Positions 8,312 through 16,617 of a stretch of DNA of 64,000 bases are shown piece after piece (the stretch's first letter is position 1; each line of letters starts with the position of its first letter). This DNA comes from an uncultured Methanolobus sp. GTDB taxonomy: Archaea; Halobacteriota; Methanosarcinia; Methanosarcinales; Methanosarcinaceae. A program made the translations under genes and the position numbers. Location of the stretch: assembly GCF_963665675.1 (NCBI RefSeq), contig NZ_OY762425.1, forward strand, positions 1 through 64,000, read 5' to 3'. The notes under the pieces are model-generated. The model was not told the origin of the DNA and made no database searches. It saw only the letters and a list, made by a program, of their open reading frames with translations.

Positions 8312-8650
8312 ATGTCAGGAAAAAGCGGTATTCAAATCAACGATGCCTTTGACCTTGTACAAACCATGGGTTTTGACAGAAACAAAGGAAAAGAGCTTCT
8401 TGAGCTTTGCCGCCGGAATGATATAGCTTCTCTTGGAGTCTTTGGCTCGTTTTCCAGAGGCGAGCAGACAGAGGAAAGCGACCTTGACCTGCTGGTTACT
8501 TTTTCAAAAGGTAAGAGTCTGATCGATCACATAAGGATAGAAGATGATCTGGAATCCTTACTGGGAAAACACGTAGATCTTGTCACCGAGAGATCATTGA
8601 GTCCATATCTTGCACCGATGGTTAAGAAAGACCTTCGGAGGATAATATGA
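8312..8650 (+). CDS. mntA: MntA-type nucleotidyltransferase antitoxin
   Basis: This 112-residue minimal nucleotidyltransferase has the signature GSFSRGEQTEESDLDLLV (Gly45-Ser46, Asp57, Asp59) and no other domain. MntA proteins AMPylate the partner HEPN toxin and so silence it (type VII toxin-antitoxin). The stop codon overlaps the start of the HEPN gene by 4 bases (ATGA at 8647-8650). The ATG at 8312 follows a weak AAGAGTAAGTG leader. The pair sits between two copies of a dead surface-protein end, a typical accessory setting. Confidence 0.9.
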   Translation: MSGKSGIQINDAFDLVQTMGFDRNKGKELLELCRRNDIASLGVFGSFSRGEQTEESDLDLLVTFSKGKSLIDHIRIEDDLESLLGKHVDLVTERSLSPYLAPMVKKDLRRII

Positions 8651-8964
8651 GAGACGATTCTGTTTTCTTGAATCATATTTTAGATGCGATCAACCAGATA
8701 GAAGAATACATTGCAGATATGACATATGATGGTTTTCTGGATAACAGGTTAGTGCAGGATGCCGTTGTAAGACAACTTGAGATAATTGGCGAAGCCACAA
8801 AGAACCTTTCACCAACTAAAACAGAAGAATATCCCCAAATTCCATGGAAAGAGATTGCAGGAATGCGAGACAAACTAATCCATGCTTATTTTGGTGTTGA
8901 TCTTGAAGAAGTATGGAATACTACTAAAAGGGATATTCCTTATCTGAAAGAAATTCTATCGTGA
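8647..8964 (+). CDS. hepT: HepT-like HEPN toxin (DUF86)
   Basis: The 105-residue all-helical HEPN protein carries the RNase motif RDKLIHAY: Arg74, His79 and Tyr81 match the R-x4-H-x-Y pattern of HepT toxins, with the tyrosine being the residue that MntA partners AMPylate. It should act as an RNase that arrests growth when released. It is translationally coupled to mntA by ATGA. All key residues are present, so an active toxin is likely. Confidence 0.92.
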   Translation: MRDDSVFLNHILDAINQIEEYIADMTYDGFLDNRLVQDAVVRQLEIIGEATKNLSPTKTEEYPQIPWKEIAGMRDKLIHAYFGVDLEEVWNTTKRDIPYLKEILS

Positions 8965-8967
8965 TAT

Positions 8968-9120
8968 TTATGGCATCTTAGGTATCTTTCCCCACTGCCT
9001 TTCAATAGACTTGAAATTGAATGGAAGTCTGTCATGCAGATTCAGATCCATGAGCATTTTTCTTAAGAATCCACATTTCATCAGAGTATCTACATAATAG
9101 GACTGATCTTTTGTATCCAT
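8968..9120 (-). CDS. possible small protein (50 aa)
   Basis: The minus frame reads MDTKDQSYYVDTLMKCGFLR onward to WGKIPKMP and stop, with AGGG 6 bases before the ATG. It overlaps nothing and abuts the 3' end of hepT. It may be the tail of a degraded gene. Unrecognised; supported only by the ribosome site and lack of stops. Confidence 0.3.
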   Translation of the reverse strand: MDTKDQSYYVDTLMKCGFLRKMLMDLNLHDRLPFNFKSIERQWGKIPKMP

Positions 9121-9233
9121 TATTCCCTGTCAAGATAATTAAGTTCCTGAATACGATTAATGAAATTACGGAACATAATACTTATGATTTAGTTTCGTAT
9201 TATTTTTAAATCAATGCTGAGTTTAAAGTTTAT

Positions 9234-9564
9234 TTTGTAGATTTGTTACAGACTCCGATTTTCAATTACATTCTCCCGGAAAAAGAGCTGAGAGCAAACA
9301 ACATTTTTCCACTTTTTCTAATCGTGCCGGCTTCGCCGGATCCTTCGGGATGGTTTAAGTTGGTCATGGTTACCGATTGCAAAGATTACTGCTACCCGCA
9401 TCCTCATGCATTTGATGAGCCTGCAAATAATTACTGGTAAACGAATATGAGGGCGACCATCCGCCGCATGAGGCACATTCCATTGCCACTAATTGAAAAC
9501 ATTGATCTGTTTAGCAATTGTTAGTTTGGCTTCAAAATTTCAATCAACAGGATTTATACAAAGC
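9234..9564 (-). repeat. MITE-like element, copy B (inverted)
   Basis: Read on the minus strand this copy starts with a terminal repeat at 9546-9564 (AACAGGATTTATACAAAGC on the plus strand, 17 of 19 bases like copy E) and contains the ATCCCGAAGGATCCGGCGAA / GCCGGC hairpin (about 9330-9356). The distal half has diverged and the far end is approximate. An open frame at 9243-9440 on the plus strand is an accident of this repeat. Confidence 0.7.
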
Positions 9565-9593
9565 CAGTATCCGTAAAAGTAGAAAATAGAAAA

Positions 9594-9790
9594 ACAACAG
9601 AGGAGAAAACTCCCTCCTTCATTCTCAAAAAACTTACTCGAAAGCAACTCCATCTACATACAATGTGTAACCGTTCAGGTCAATGTTTTCGTTACTTCCA
9701 CTGAGTTCTGTAATGTAGCTGTCACCGTTGAGTGTCCATGTGCTTGTATCGTCAATGATTACAGAAAGTGCAGAGGCTTTGACTTCAAAC
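9594..9790 (-). pseudogene. C-terminal relic of a surface protein (DUF4353-like), copy 2
   Basis: The minus frame reads FEVKASALSVIIDDTSTWTL, NGDSYITELSGSNENIDLNG, YTLYVDGVAFE and stop at 9634-9636. Bases 9594-9752 are an imperfect direct repeat of 8055-8212. The relic fuses directly to the 3' end of the CDP-alcohol transferase gene at about 9787, which marks a recombination junction. Confidence 0.65.
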
Positions 9791-10426
9791 TTGGAATATA
9801 TAAATAGATGTCAATCCCATGGCATATATCAGGAGAGTATTAAACCACCTGCTGGAAAACTTGGGAGTTTTGATCGGTGTTACATTAAAGAAAGCCATGG
9901 CCATTAACAGTGCATATATGATGATCGTGAAGACCGGCTGGGTGAAATAACTGTTAAACAGAAAGATAAAGGCAAGAACAAGGACATTGTTGTCAAGTGC
10001 TAATCCCATATATGTCGAATCATCGACCAGACCGAAAACATTGAAATAACTCAACCGGATCGCACTGACAGCGACGATCACGAATGCACCGGGCAGGAAC
10101 CATGGACTGAACTCTCCATAGCTCAAAAGAAACACTGCAGGACAAATGCCAAAACTTACTATATCTATCAATGAATCAAGTTGCCCTCCAAAAGCCCGAT
10201 ATTCATCAGTCCGCCCTTTCATCCGCCGGGCAATGATCCCGTCACCCCAGTCAAAAACAACAGCCCAGAGCATTCCAATCATCGCAATAGACAAATTGCC
10301 TAATATGGCATAGTATATACTAAGGATTGCACACAAAAGTCCTGCAAGCGAACATATATTTGGAAGATCACGGGCAAAAGCGAGCATTGCTGTCTGATGT
10401 GATTGTAGCTTTTCTTGATCGTCCAT
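9785..10426 (-). CDS. CDP-alcohol phosphatidyltransferase family membrane protein
   Basis: The 213-residue integral membrane enzyme has about six hydrophobic segments and the family motif D-x2-DG-x2-AR-x12-G-x3-D-x3-D: Asp59, Asp62, Gly63, Ala66, Arg67, Gly80, Asp84, Asp88. The family transfers a phospho-alcohol from a CDP-alcohol to an acceptor, or a diradylglycerol phosphate from CDP-lipid to an alcohol. It overlaps the aminotransferase gene by one base (10426). The C-terminus (TSIYIFQV) ends at a junction with a surface-protein relic, so the last residues may differ from the ancestral ones. Confidence 0.85.
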   Translation of the reverse strand: MDDQEKLQSHQTAMLAFARDLPNICSLAGLLCAILSIYYAILGNLSIAMIGMLWAVVFDWGDGIIARRMKGRTDEYRAFGGQLDSLIDIVSFGICPAVFLLSYGEFSPWFLPGAFVIVAVSAIRLSYFNVFGLVDDSTYMGLALDNNVLVLAFIFLFNSYFTQPVFTIIIYALLMAMAFFNVTPIKTPKFSSRWFNTLLIYAMGLTSIYIFQV

Positions 10427-11541
10427 CAGGATACATCCCCTTTATTCAAGCCAATGACATCTACCAATGCTTCAACTAATTTGCAATTTTCTGCTTCAGT
10501 ACGGCTGGCAATACGAATATAGCGGCCAGAATCAGGTAAAGTCTTTTCATGACAGTGTTTTATGTACATATTATATTCAATGAACAATCTCCGTGTGACT
10601 TCAGGACCACTTTGTGCGTGATCAGGAAGGCGACAGAAAATAAAATTTGCATCAGGTTTGTAAACGGTCATTTCTGGGATCGTGCACAGGTGTTTATACA
10701 GATTATACCTGTCTATACGTACCTGCTTACAGCTATCAATAAATTCCTGTCTGTAATCAGGCAATATGCGCAGAAACTCTTCGGCAAATCCGTTAATATT
10801 CCATATATGCACGCCTTTTCTTACAGATTCAGCAAATTCTAAATTTGCAGTTAGCATATAACCGATTCTGAGACCGCAAATACCATAGGCTTTGCTCATG
10901 CTTTTAAGAATTGCTATATTTGGATAACTTTCGAGCTCATATTCCAGACTTGCCTTATCGGGATCATGCGCAAAATCCATGAAGGATTCATCGATTATCA
11001 GCATACAATCATGGTCTGCAAGTTTTTTTGAAAGAGATATTAGATCGGACTTCGGAACCAGTAGAGAGGTTGGATTATTAGGTGATACCACCACAGCAAC
11101 ATCTGCTTTAACCTTGATAGCTTCAGCAGCAAACTTGTCTATATCCAATTGAAATGATGGATATTCAAGAGGAAATTCAATTACATTCTCTACTGGCGCT
11201 GCATTCACATACTCATTAAAAGAGGGTACTGGAATGATCAATTTGCTGGACAGATGGCCTGATATGATCTTGATAAGTTCAGCAGCACCGTTTCCTACAA
11301 CAATTCTTTCAGCAGGCTGGTCGATCAGATCACCTATGAGACCGGCAAGAGCATCCTGTGCAATCGGATAGTTAAGGACAATGTCATGAATTTGATCTTT
11401 AAAGCTTGTAAAAACAGCCTCTGGCGGGAAATATAGATTATAAAGATAAGCATGGTCAATAAAGTCATGGCGATAGTAACCACCATGTTGTCCGGATACG
11501 AATTCATATTTTTCAGTTTGGGTCTTGTAATTGTGTTGCAT
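10426..11541 (-). CDS. fold-type I PLP enzyme, HisC/CobD-like (possible amino acid O-phosphate decarboxylase)
   Basis: The 371-residue protein belongs to the class I/II aminotransferases near histidinol-phosphate aminotransferase and L-threonine-O-phosphate decarboxylase (CobD). Visible landmarks are GNGAAELI (phosphate-cup start), SPNNPTS, IIDESFMDF, and SMSKAYGICGLRIGY with PLP Lys217. The C-terminal Arg in YIRIASRT fits binding of a carboxylate or phosphate. It lies between a nucleotidyltransferase gene and a CDP-alcohol transferase gene on the same strand, so decarboxylation of serine or threonine phosphate to an amino-alcohol phosphate is the attractive reading. Sequence alone cannot separate this from HisC. 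Confidence 0.8.
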   Translation of the reverse strand: MQHNYKTQTEKYEFVSGQHGGYYRHDFIDHAYLYNLYFPPEAVFTSFKDQIHDIVLNYPIAQDALAGLIGDLIDQPAERIVVGNGAAELIKIISGHLSSKLIIPVPSFNEYVNAAPVENVIEFPLEYPSFQLDIDKFAAEAIKVKADVAVVVSPNNPTSLLVPKSDLISLSKKLADHDCMLIIDESFMDFAHDPDKASLEYELESYPNIAILKSMSKAYGICGLRIGYMLTANLEFAESVRKGVHIWNINGFAEEFLRILPDYRQEFIDSCKQVRIDRYNLYKHLCTIPEMTVYKPDANFIFCRLPDHAQSGPEVTRRLFIEYNMYIKHCHEKTLPDSGRYIRIASRTEAENCKLVEALVDVIGLNKGDVS

Positions 11542-11758
11542 CAGGTATCAGTTCTCTTAAATGATTTTGAAGTTACACTTCATTTTTTAAAGTCTGGGCT
11601 TTATGAATGGACTTACAATTCAAAGGATCAGACTGGGGCAACGGCCTCAAGCCGTAATATGAACGAGTAGGCGCTTTTTCCCCGTGATTTTTGCGTGTCA
11701 AAAAAATGTCCTTGATATTCCAGATATCTTTGACGTAATATTGTAAGGAATGATCGTT

Positions 11759-12523
11759 TCATAAATTGTCTGCTGAAAATAGTTTCTCAGCTTTTGCAAG
11801 GTCTGCGACTGTATCTATTTCATACCATCGCTTACTGTCAAATGATATTGTTTCAAGTGAGAGACTGCCATCAGCTACCAGTTCCGCAAAAACGGTTTCA
11901 TAATAGTCATTTACTTTCCCATCTGAAATATATTGACCCAGCCTTTCTTTAATGCTATTCCACGAAGGAAGTGAAAAACTGTAAATATTGACAGTCTTGT
12001 ATCTTATCTCATCAAGAGGGCCGGCAATACCGCTTTGGAATTTCTTAACATGGTGGGATCGGTTGGCTGTAACGGTGGAACCATTCATCCATGGTTGCAT
12101 GCATCCAACGGCAATTCGGTCAGGAGTGCACATTCCAGTAAGAAGTGACTCATCAAAAATAAGATCACTTTCAATAAGCAAGAAAGGCTCATTAATAATA
12201 TCTCGCGCCATCCAGAGTGAATAGATGTTGTTGGTGGTCGCATAAAGGGGACTGGAAATATAATCAATTGTCATACCGCATGAACGTGTTTCTAGAAAAT
12301 CACGAATACATTGTTCCTGATATCCGGTGACAATGACAAGACGTTTGAAGCCTTGCTTTTTCAAGTTGATGACAAGTCGTTCAAGTATAGAAGCCTCATG
12401 AACCATTGTAAGGCACTTCGGTGTGTCGCGTGTTAGAGGGTACAAACGACTGCCCTTACCAGCTGCCAATAATAATGCGGTTGTTATAACTCCACTATCA
12501 CTATTGCTGTGATCAAAATTCAT
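11759..12523 (-). CDS. nucleotidyltransferase, LicC/CTP:phospho-alcohol cytidylyltransferase-like
   Basis: The 254-residue NTP_transferase protein starts its Rossmann core with LLLAAGKGSRLYPLT (residues 18-31) followed by PKCL and an ESDLIFD metal-binding loop. It lacks the left-handed beta-helix of sugar-nucleotide synthases and ends near WYEIDT, like LicC-type enzymes that make CDP-choline or similar. The first gene of a minus-strand set with the PLP enzyme and CDP-alcohol transferase, it would activate the head group with CTP. A 217-bp gap with no gene separates it from the PLP enzyme. Confidence 0.8.
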   Translation of the reverse strand: MNFDHSNSDSGVITTALLLAAGKGSRLYPLTRDTPKCLTMVHEASILERLVINLKKQGFKRLVIVTGYQEQCIRDFLETRSCGMTIDYISSPLYATTNNIYSLWMARDIINEPFLLIESDLIFDESLLTGMCTPDRIAVGCMQPWMNGSTVTANRSHHVKKFQSGIAGPLDEIRYKTVNIYSFSLPSWNSIKERLGQYISDGKVNDYYETVFAELVADGSLSLETISFDSKRWYEIDTVADLAKAEKLFSADNL

Positions 12524-12615
12524 TGGAAATCCGATTGTTTGGTATTCATCGTATATATAAAGGTTGTCAACTGTGTTAAAGAAACTTATAAAAATATTAT
12601 CATTGAAATTCGTCC

Positions 12616-13461
12616 CTAAAAGACTATTTCCTGTTTGAACTGCACTTTTCCCATCTCTAAAAAAATCCGCATCAAATGCAGATGCATATCTTCACTGCCT
12701 ACATTTTCATAATACAAGAACATGTTATCATCGTTTGGATGATTGCTAGAAGATAAACTGCCACACATAAAATGAGTAAAGGAATAACCTTGATAAAGAT
12801 CATTGACCCGCATAATTTCCAGTTTGTGGGTATGGCCGCAAAAAACATATTCAATTTTATGTTTTTGTATAAAATCAATTAGTGCTGCAGAATTTTGTAG
12901 AGGTAGCTCATCAGTACCCAAAACAGAATAATGGGTGATCAACAAAGGCATGTCATATTCTATCTGTTCAATTTCTTTCGAAACAGCATTTAGAATCTCT
13001 TGTTCAACATACCCATCATTACTATATAGTTCACTGGTATCGATACTGAGTATTAATACCTTTTTTCCATTTATTGAAATAGATTTAACAAAATTCAGAT
13101 CGGTTAAATTCTCACCAACTTTGGTAATTTCCCGGTTTAAAAAAAGGTTTTTCTTTCTTGTATTTAATGACTCGGAAATAGTGATTATTTCAGAGTTATC
13201 AATATATTTCCGAAATAGTTCATGGGAGCGCATATTTCTTTTGTCATGATTACCTAAAGTAGAGATTACATTTTTGCACTTGATAGCTTTTAGAAAACGC
13301 CCTGCTTCAGCACACTCATCTTCCAGGCCATCTGTTGTATTGTCCCCTGTGTTGATTACAATATCAGCATCAAATGAATTAATCATCTTCAGTAGGATCT
13401 GATCGTCTCCATCCCAATGACGGGGGCCAAAATGCATATCAGAAATATGTAATATGTTCAT
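12616..13461 (-). CDS. calcineurin-like metallophosphoesterase
   Basis: The 281-residue protein has the full two-metal phosphoesterase motif set: ISDMHFG near the N-terminus, NTGDNTTDG, LGNHDKR, THYSVLG and CGHTH. No signal peptide or membrane segment is evident. Members hydrolyse phosphodiesters, nucleotides or phosphoproteins, and the substrate cannot be read from sequence. ATG 13461 is chosen because GGGAG lies 5 bases upstream; the TTG four codons earlier has no site. It may belong with the head-group cluster downstream but has its own AT-rich promoter region. Confidence 0.85.
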   Translation of the reverse strand: MNILHISDMHFGPRHWDGDDQILLKMINSFDADIVINTGDNTTDGLEDECAEAGRFLKAIKCKNVISTLGNHDKRNMRSHELFRKYIDNSEIITISESLNTRKKNLFLNREITKVGENLTDLNFVKSISINGKKVLILSIDTSELYSNDGYVEQEILNAVSKEIEQIEYDMPLLITHYSVLGTDELPLQNSAALIDFIQKHKIEYVFCGHTHKLEIMRVNDLYQGYSFTHFMCGSLSSSNHPNDDNMFLYYENVGSEDMHLHLMRIFLEMGKVQFKQEIVF

Positions 13462-13624
13462 ATGTTCTCCCAAAATTATGATTGTAGTACATCTGGAATA
13501 ATAATACGTTAATCTGTGTCCTTATGTTAACTATGTTCGCATGAGCTTTCAAATTCCTTGTTGAGATTATCAAATTAGCTCCTCTTTTCCTCCATTCTAA
13601 TTTGATATCCTTTTTCTCACACGT

Positions 13625-13780
13625 AGACAGGAACTTCAGGATGCCTTGAAATTAAAGGATAGTGAACACTTCAGAAAAAGATATCTTTTGTCTGCTATGG
13701 AATCCGATATCATTGAAATGACAATTACAGATAAAAACCCAAGCAGAATGCAAAATACAGGTTAACGGAAAAAAGTCAGA
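13625..13780 (+). pseudogene. dead C-terminal fragment of a DUF4062/ATPase gene
   Basis: The translation RQELQDALKLKDSEHFRKRY continues into LLSAMESDIIEMTITDK, close to the C-terminal winged-helix region of the intact gene at 18631-20127. A one-base deletion near 13757 breaks the frame where the intact gene reads QKYRLTEK. The hairpin at about 13807-13821 (GATGCC..GGCATC) resembles its terminator. Only this end survives. Confidence 0.7.
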
Positions 13781-13849
13781 TGTTGAAAAAAGAAAATGAG
13801 AAATAGATGCCCCGGCATCCATTTCCTCACAAACCTGAAAACTGTCCAC

Positions 13850-13986
13850 TTGAACGAAATCCTAATCCTTCAAGATAGAGTTGTAAAGCCTGTCGTTTAA
13901 CATATATGGGACTTGCAGTTGATTTTATTTCGACTGAATAATTGTAACCACATTTGTGACATTGATAGCGTTGTCGACCTGCAATT
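13850..13986 (-). pseudogene. relic of IS1-family transposase N-terminal region
   Basis: The minus strand reads GRQRYQCHKCGYNYSVEIKS followed by KRQALQLYLEGLGFRS, closely matching the zinc-finger/HTH part of the IS1-like transposase at 38386-39068. Neither end of the element is present. Confidence 0.75.
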
Positions 13987-13995
13987 TTATTGATA

Positions 13996-14133
13996 ACTGG
14001 AATAAAACGTATTTACATTTAGTAAACCAGGAACCTGAATCCAAACAAGAGATTGCAGACGAATATGCTTCAGGACTGTTAAATGCTGTTTCTCATTACA
14101 GAACGCATGAGCAATCAGAAATAGATGTCCTCT
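13996..14133 (+). pseudogene. unidentified C-terminal gene remnant
   Basis: An open stretch reads TYLHLVNQEPESKQEIADEY then ASGLLNAVSHYRTHEQSEID and stops, with no start codon or ribosome site. It follows the IS1 relic directly, so it is probably another stranded gene end. Not recognised. The rest of 13462-14229 is AT-rich and holds nothing else I can name. Confidence 0.3.
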
Positions 14134-14229
14134 AGCATTCAATTCCTTTCAGAAACTTTTGTTTCGAGAATACTGTCGTTCAGTCCACCAATAAGACTCA
14201 GAACATTATGCAATACTCCCTATTTACAG

Positions 14230-14748
14230 TCAACTCCGAATCTCTTTAGCTCCCACAAAAGTTATCCATAGCACCCATACAAGCTCACCCATTGTGAAAT
14301 AATCAACAAAGGATGGCACATATCCTATGAGGAAATATGAGATTGCTGCTCCGAAGTATCCTAATGATCCGATATATAATAAATATCCAATCCATTTTGG
14401 GAACATTCCTGATTTGATAATCAGTGCACCAATTGGTATAAGCCACAGTCCCCAGAAGACTTCTGCTAAGTGCATCGCTTCAGGCATGATTATTGCCATC
14501 AATGAAAGAGGTACTCCTAAAATACCGAATATGGGTATCAGGGATGCCTGTTCCTTATCGGTTTCCATGAATAATTTGTACAACAATAACGCAACCACTA
14601 TCTGGAACACCTGTACAACAATTTGACCTAACTGACCAACTTTAAAGAGTGTAGATTCGCTGGCGAGTGTCGGTGCATACAGCAATGAAAACATGCTTAT
14701 GACAGTCCATACAGGATAAAGAATTCTAAGTTTGTTTATGGTCTTCAT
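14230..14748 (-). CDS. DUF4386-like integral membrane protein
   Basis: The 172-residue protein has about five transmembrane segments, beginning with MKTINKLRILYPVWTVISMF and including LGVPLSLMAIIMPEAM and the paired W residues of VFWGLWLIPIGALII, a pattern typical of DUF4386 proteins. Members are uncharacterised membrane proteins. It is monocistronic and points away from the defence island at 15003. 14749-15002 holds only AT-rich promoter sequence for both genes. Confidence 0.7.
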   Translation of the reverse strand: MKTINKLRILYPVWTVISMFSLLYAPTLASESTLFKVGQLGQIVVQVFQIVVALLLYKLFMETDKEQASLIPIFGILGVPLSLMAIIMPEAMHLAEVFWGLWLIPIGALIIKSGMFPKWIGYLLYIGSLGYFGAAISYFLIGYVPSFVDYFTMGELVWVLWITFVGAKEIRS

Positions 14749-15002
14749 AATAATGATTTTGGTGGGTTGGCATATATATTTTGGGTTATTGATAATATTA
14801 GGGTTGTGGAGTGAGTGGAAATTCCAGCATAAGATACACTTATCAGTAAATTAACTATATAGAGAAGAAAATCGTTTCATTTATGATTTTACTTCTAAAG
14901 TCGATTTCTATTTTAGTTTGGAGTATAATTAAACAAAATCGCTATTTTTTAATATGGTTTTAACAAATACATTGTATAATATCTAAATTGGAAGATGTTT
15001 TA

Positions 15003-16142
15003 ATGAAAAAAAATGACGATAGCAATAATGTAGTCTCAACAGATGCTTCAAAACAAATACTGGGATTTGAGTATCAAAAATTATTTGCTATCAAATGCTG
15101 CCTTGATTCTAAATCAGGAGACATTATCTATCTTGAGTGTAAGGGTGATATTGCAAATTCAGATACTGTATATGAAACAAAGCATCATTGTGATATTTCA
15201 CATCTAACGGAAGCTAATCCTGAGTTTTGGAATACACTCATGAACTTAGTCAAGGAACATGAAAAAAGAATACAGTACTCCAGATTGATTCTTCATACTA
15301 CATCTCTGATAAATGCAAATTCCATTTTTGCTGACTGGAATATAAAATCTCCTACTGAAAAACTATCAATTATCAAATTGATAAGAGATAAATCATACAA
15401 GACAGTAAAGAGTTATACTGATGTAATCTTTTCTTTTAATAATTCATATCAAGAATCAATCTTAACTGATATTTTGAGTAAATTTGAGATTCATTCTTCT
15501 CAATTGAACATCTATGAACTGTACGAACAAATAAAGAGCAAGCTTTATTTTGTGCCCGAAAAATATCGTGATGATTTACTTAAGCAACTTCAGGGTTATG
15601 TAGATGCCAGATTAATAGAAGATACAAATTGTTGGCATATTGTTTATGATGCTTTTGAACATGATCTTCAAGGATATGTAAGAAAATATTCAAATGAAAA
15701 AATTCCTTTTCCAGAAGAACCTACTGATATACAGTATGAAAAAAGTCAAAACTATCGTTTTATTGATAAACTAAAAGAAGTAGACTTGGATAAAGAAATC
15801 CCAAAAGCATTAACCGATTTTTTGAAGGGAGATATAATTTCTATCAAACTTATTGAATATGGTGGTCCAGCTACGCACACTGCAATAAATAATTTTGAAG
15901 TTGATTTATGCGATAAAATGAGAACAACTAAAAGATCACATTCTTTGAAATTGTTACAAAAACAATTATCATCAAATGCTACTCTGCAATCAAAAGAACT
16001 ATACTATACATGTAGCAATTTTGAAAAAATGAGAATAGATGGTGTGCAGGATATTAGAAGATATTATCAGCATGGAAAAATGCACAAAATAGTTGATGAG
16101 GGGCTTTTTGAGTGGAAGTTCGAGGAGGACATGAATGAATAA
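15003..16142 (+). CDS. ABC-three-component system effector-like protein with N-terminal nuclease-like domain
   Basis: The 379-residue protein is the first gene of a tightly overlapped trio. Residues 20-65 follow the pattern of DUF4297/Cap4-type and related PD-(D/E)xK nucleases: GFEYQ (21-25), Glu45 in IIYLECKGDI, Asp54, and Glu58-x-Lys60 in VYETKHH. The remaining 300 residues are helical and would be the system-specific C-terminal region that docks on the ATPase or middle component. ATG 15003 is taken rather than the TTG at 14988 because GGAAG precedes it. Overlap with the next gene is 8 bp. AT content is clearly above that of the MoxR operon downstream. Nuclease assignment is by pattern only. 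Confidence 0.6.
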   Translation: MKKNDDSNNVVSTDASKQILGFEYQKLFAIKCCLDSKSGDIIYLECKGDIANSDTVYETKHHCDISHLTEANPEFWNTLMNLVKEHEKRIQYSRLILHTTSLINANSIFADWNIKSPTEKLSIIKLIRDKSYKTVKSYTDVIFSFNNSYQESILTDILSKFEIHSSQLNIYELYEQIKSKLYFVPEKYRDDLLKQLQGYVDARLIEDTNCWHIVYDAFEHDLQGYVRKYSNEKIPFPEEPTDIQYEKSQNYRFIDKLKEVDLDKEIPKALTDFLKGDIISIKLIEYGGPATHTAINNFEVDLCDKMRTTKRSHSLKLLQKQLSSNATLQSKELYYTCSNFEKMRIDGVQDIRRYYQHGKMHKIVDEGLFEWKFEEDMNE

Positions 16143-16617
16143 CAATGATCTTTTAAACCTAATTTATCCTCCACAATGGGTATCAAAGCTTCTACACATC
16201 TATATTAGTGGTGCCCAATCGTATAATAATCATGGTATTAAGACCGAACTTATTTACCTTACTTTACCTTTACTCACAATTGATGAAATAAGAGATAGAC
16301 TAAATCATGCTAATAAAACCACCACATTCAACTTGATTTTTGAAGACTCTGTTGTCCCAAACAAACAACATTTCACCAATTTTCCCCAAAAAATAGAATC
16401 ATTTATAGATATCACAAATGAAGGATTAATTGTTTTAAATGCTGACGTAAGTGTAACTTTCTGCGACTACATTACAGTATCAAAACTAACTAAACACACT
16501 AAGATAAATGATGAGATTAACGCAGATTACTATAAAGCAGCATATTACCTAGGATTGATATTAGCGAAAAGTAATCATTCTAATATATTTATGAAATTGG
16601 GGGTAGTGCCTGCATGA
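16135..16617 (+). CDS. ABC-three-component system middle component-like protein
   Basis: The 160-residue protein is overlapped by 8 bp upstream and by 4 bp (ATGA) downstream. It has no enzymatic motif. The helical N-terminus (LLNLIYPPQWVSKLLHIYIS), a conserved-looking LTLPLLTIDEIRD segment, and the tail YYLGLILAKSNHSNIFMKLG-VVPA match the layout of small middle components in ABC-3C systems, whose last residues often read LG[IV].P. The role inferred for that family is to bridge ATPase and effector. Assignment rests on gene order as much as on sequence. Confidence 0.6.
   Translation: MNNNDLLNLIYPPQWVSKLLHIYISGAQSYNNHGIKTELIYLTLPLLTIDEIRDRLNHANKTTTFNLIFEDSVVPNKQHFTNFPQKIESFIDITNEGLIVLNADVSVTFCDYITVSKLTKHTKINDEINADYYKAAYYLGLILAKSNHSNIFMKLGVVPA

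Noticed and set aside
9243..9440. 65-codon frame in MITE copy B
   Set aside because: It lies inside a non-coding repeat and is not kept in the other copies.
15787..16142. Restriction-modification specificity protein as an alternative for the first gene of the trio
   Set aside because: There is no methyltransferase or target-recognition repeat, and the downstream genes match an ABC-3C layout.
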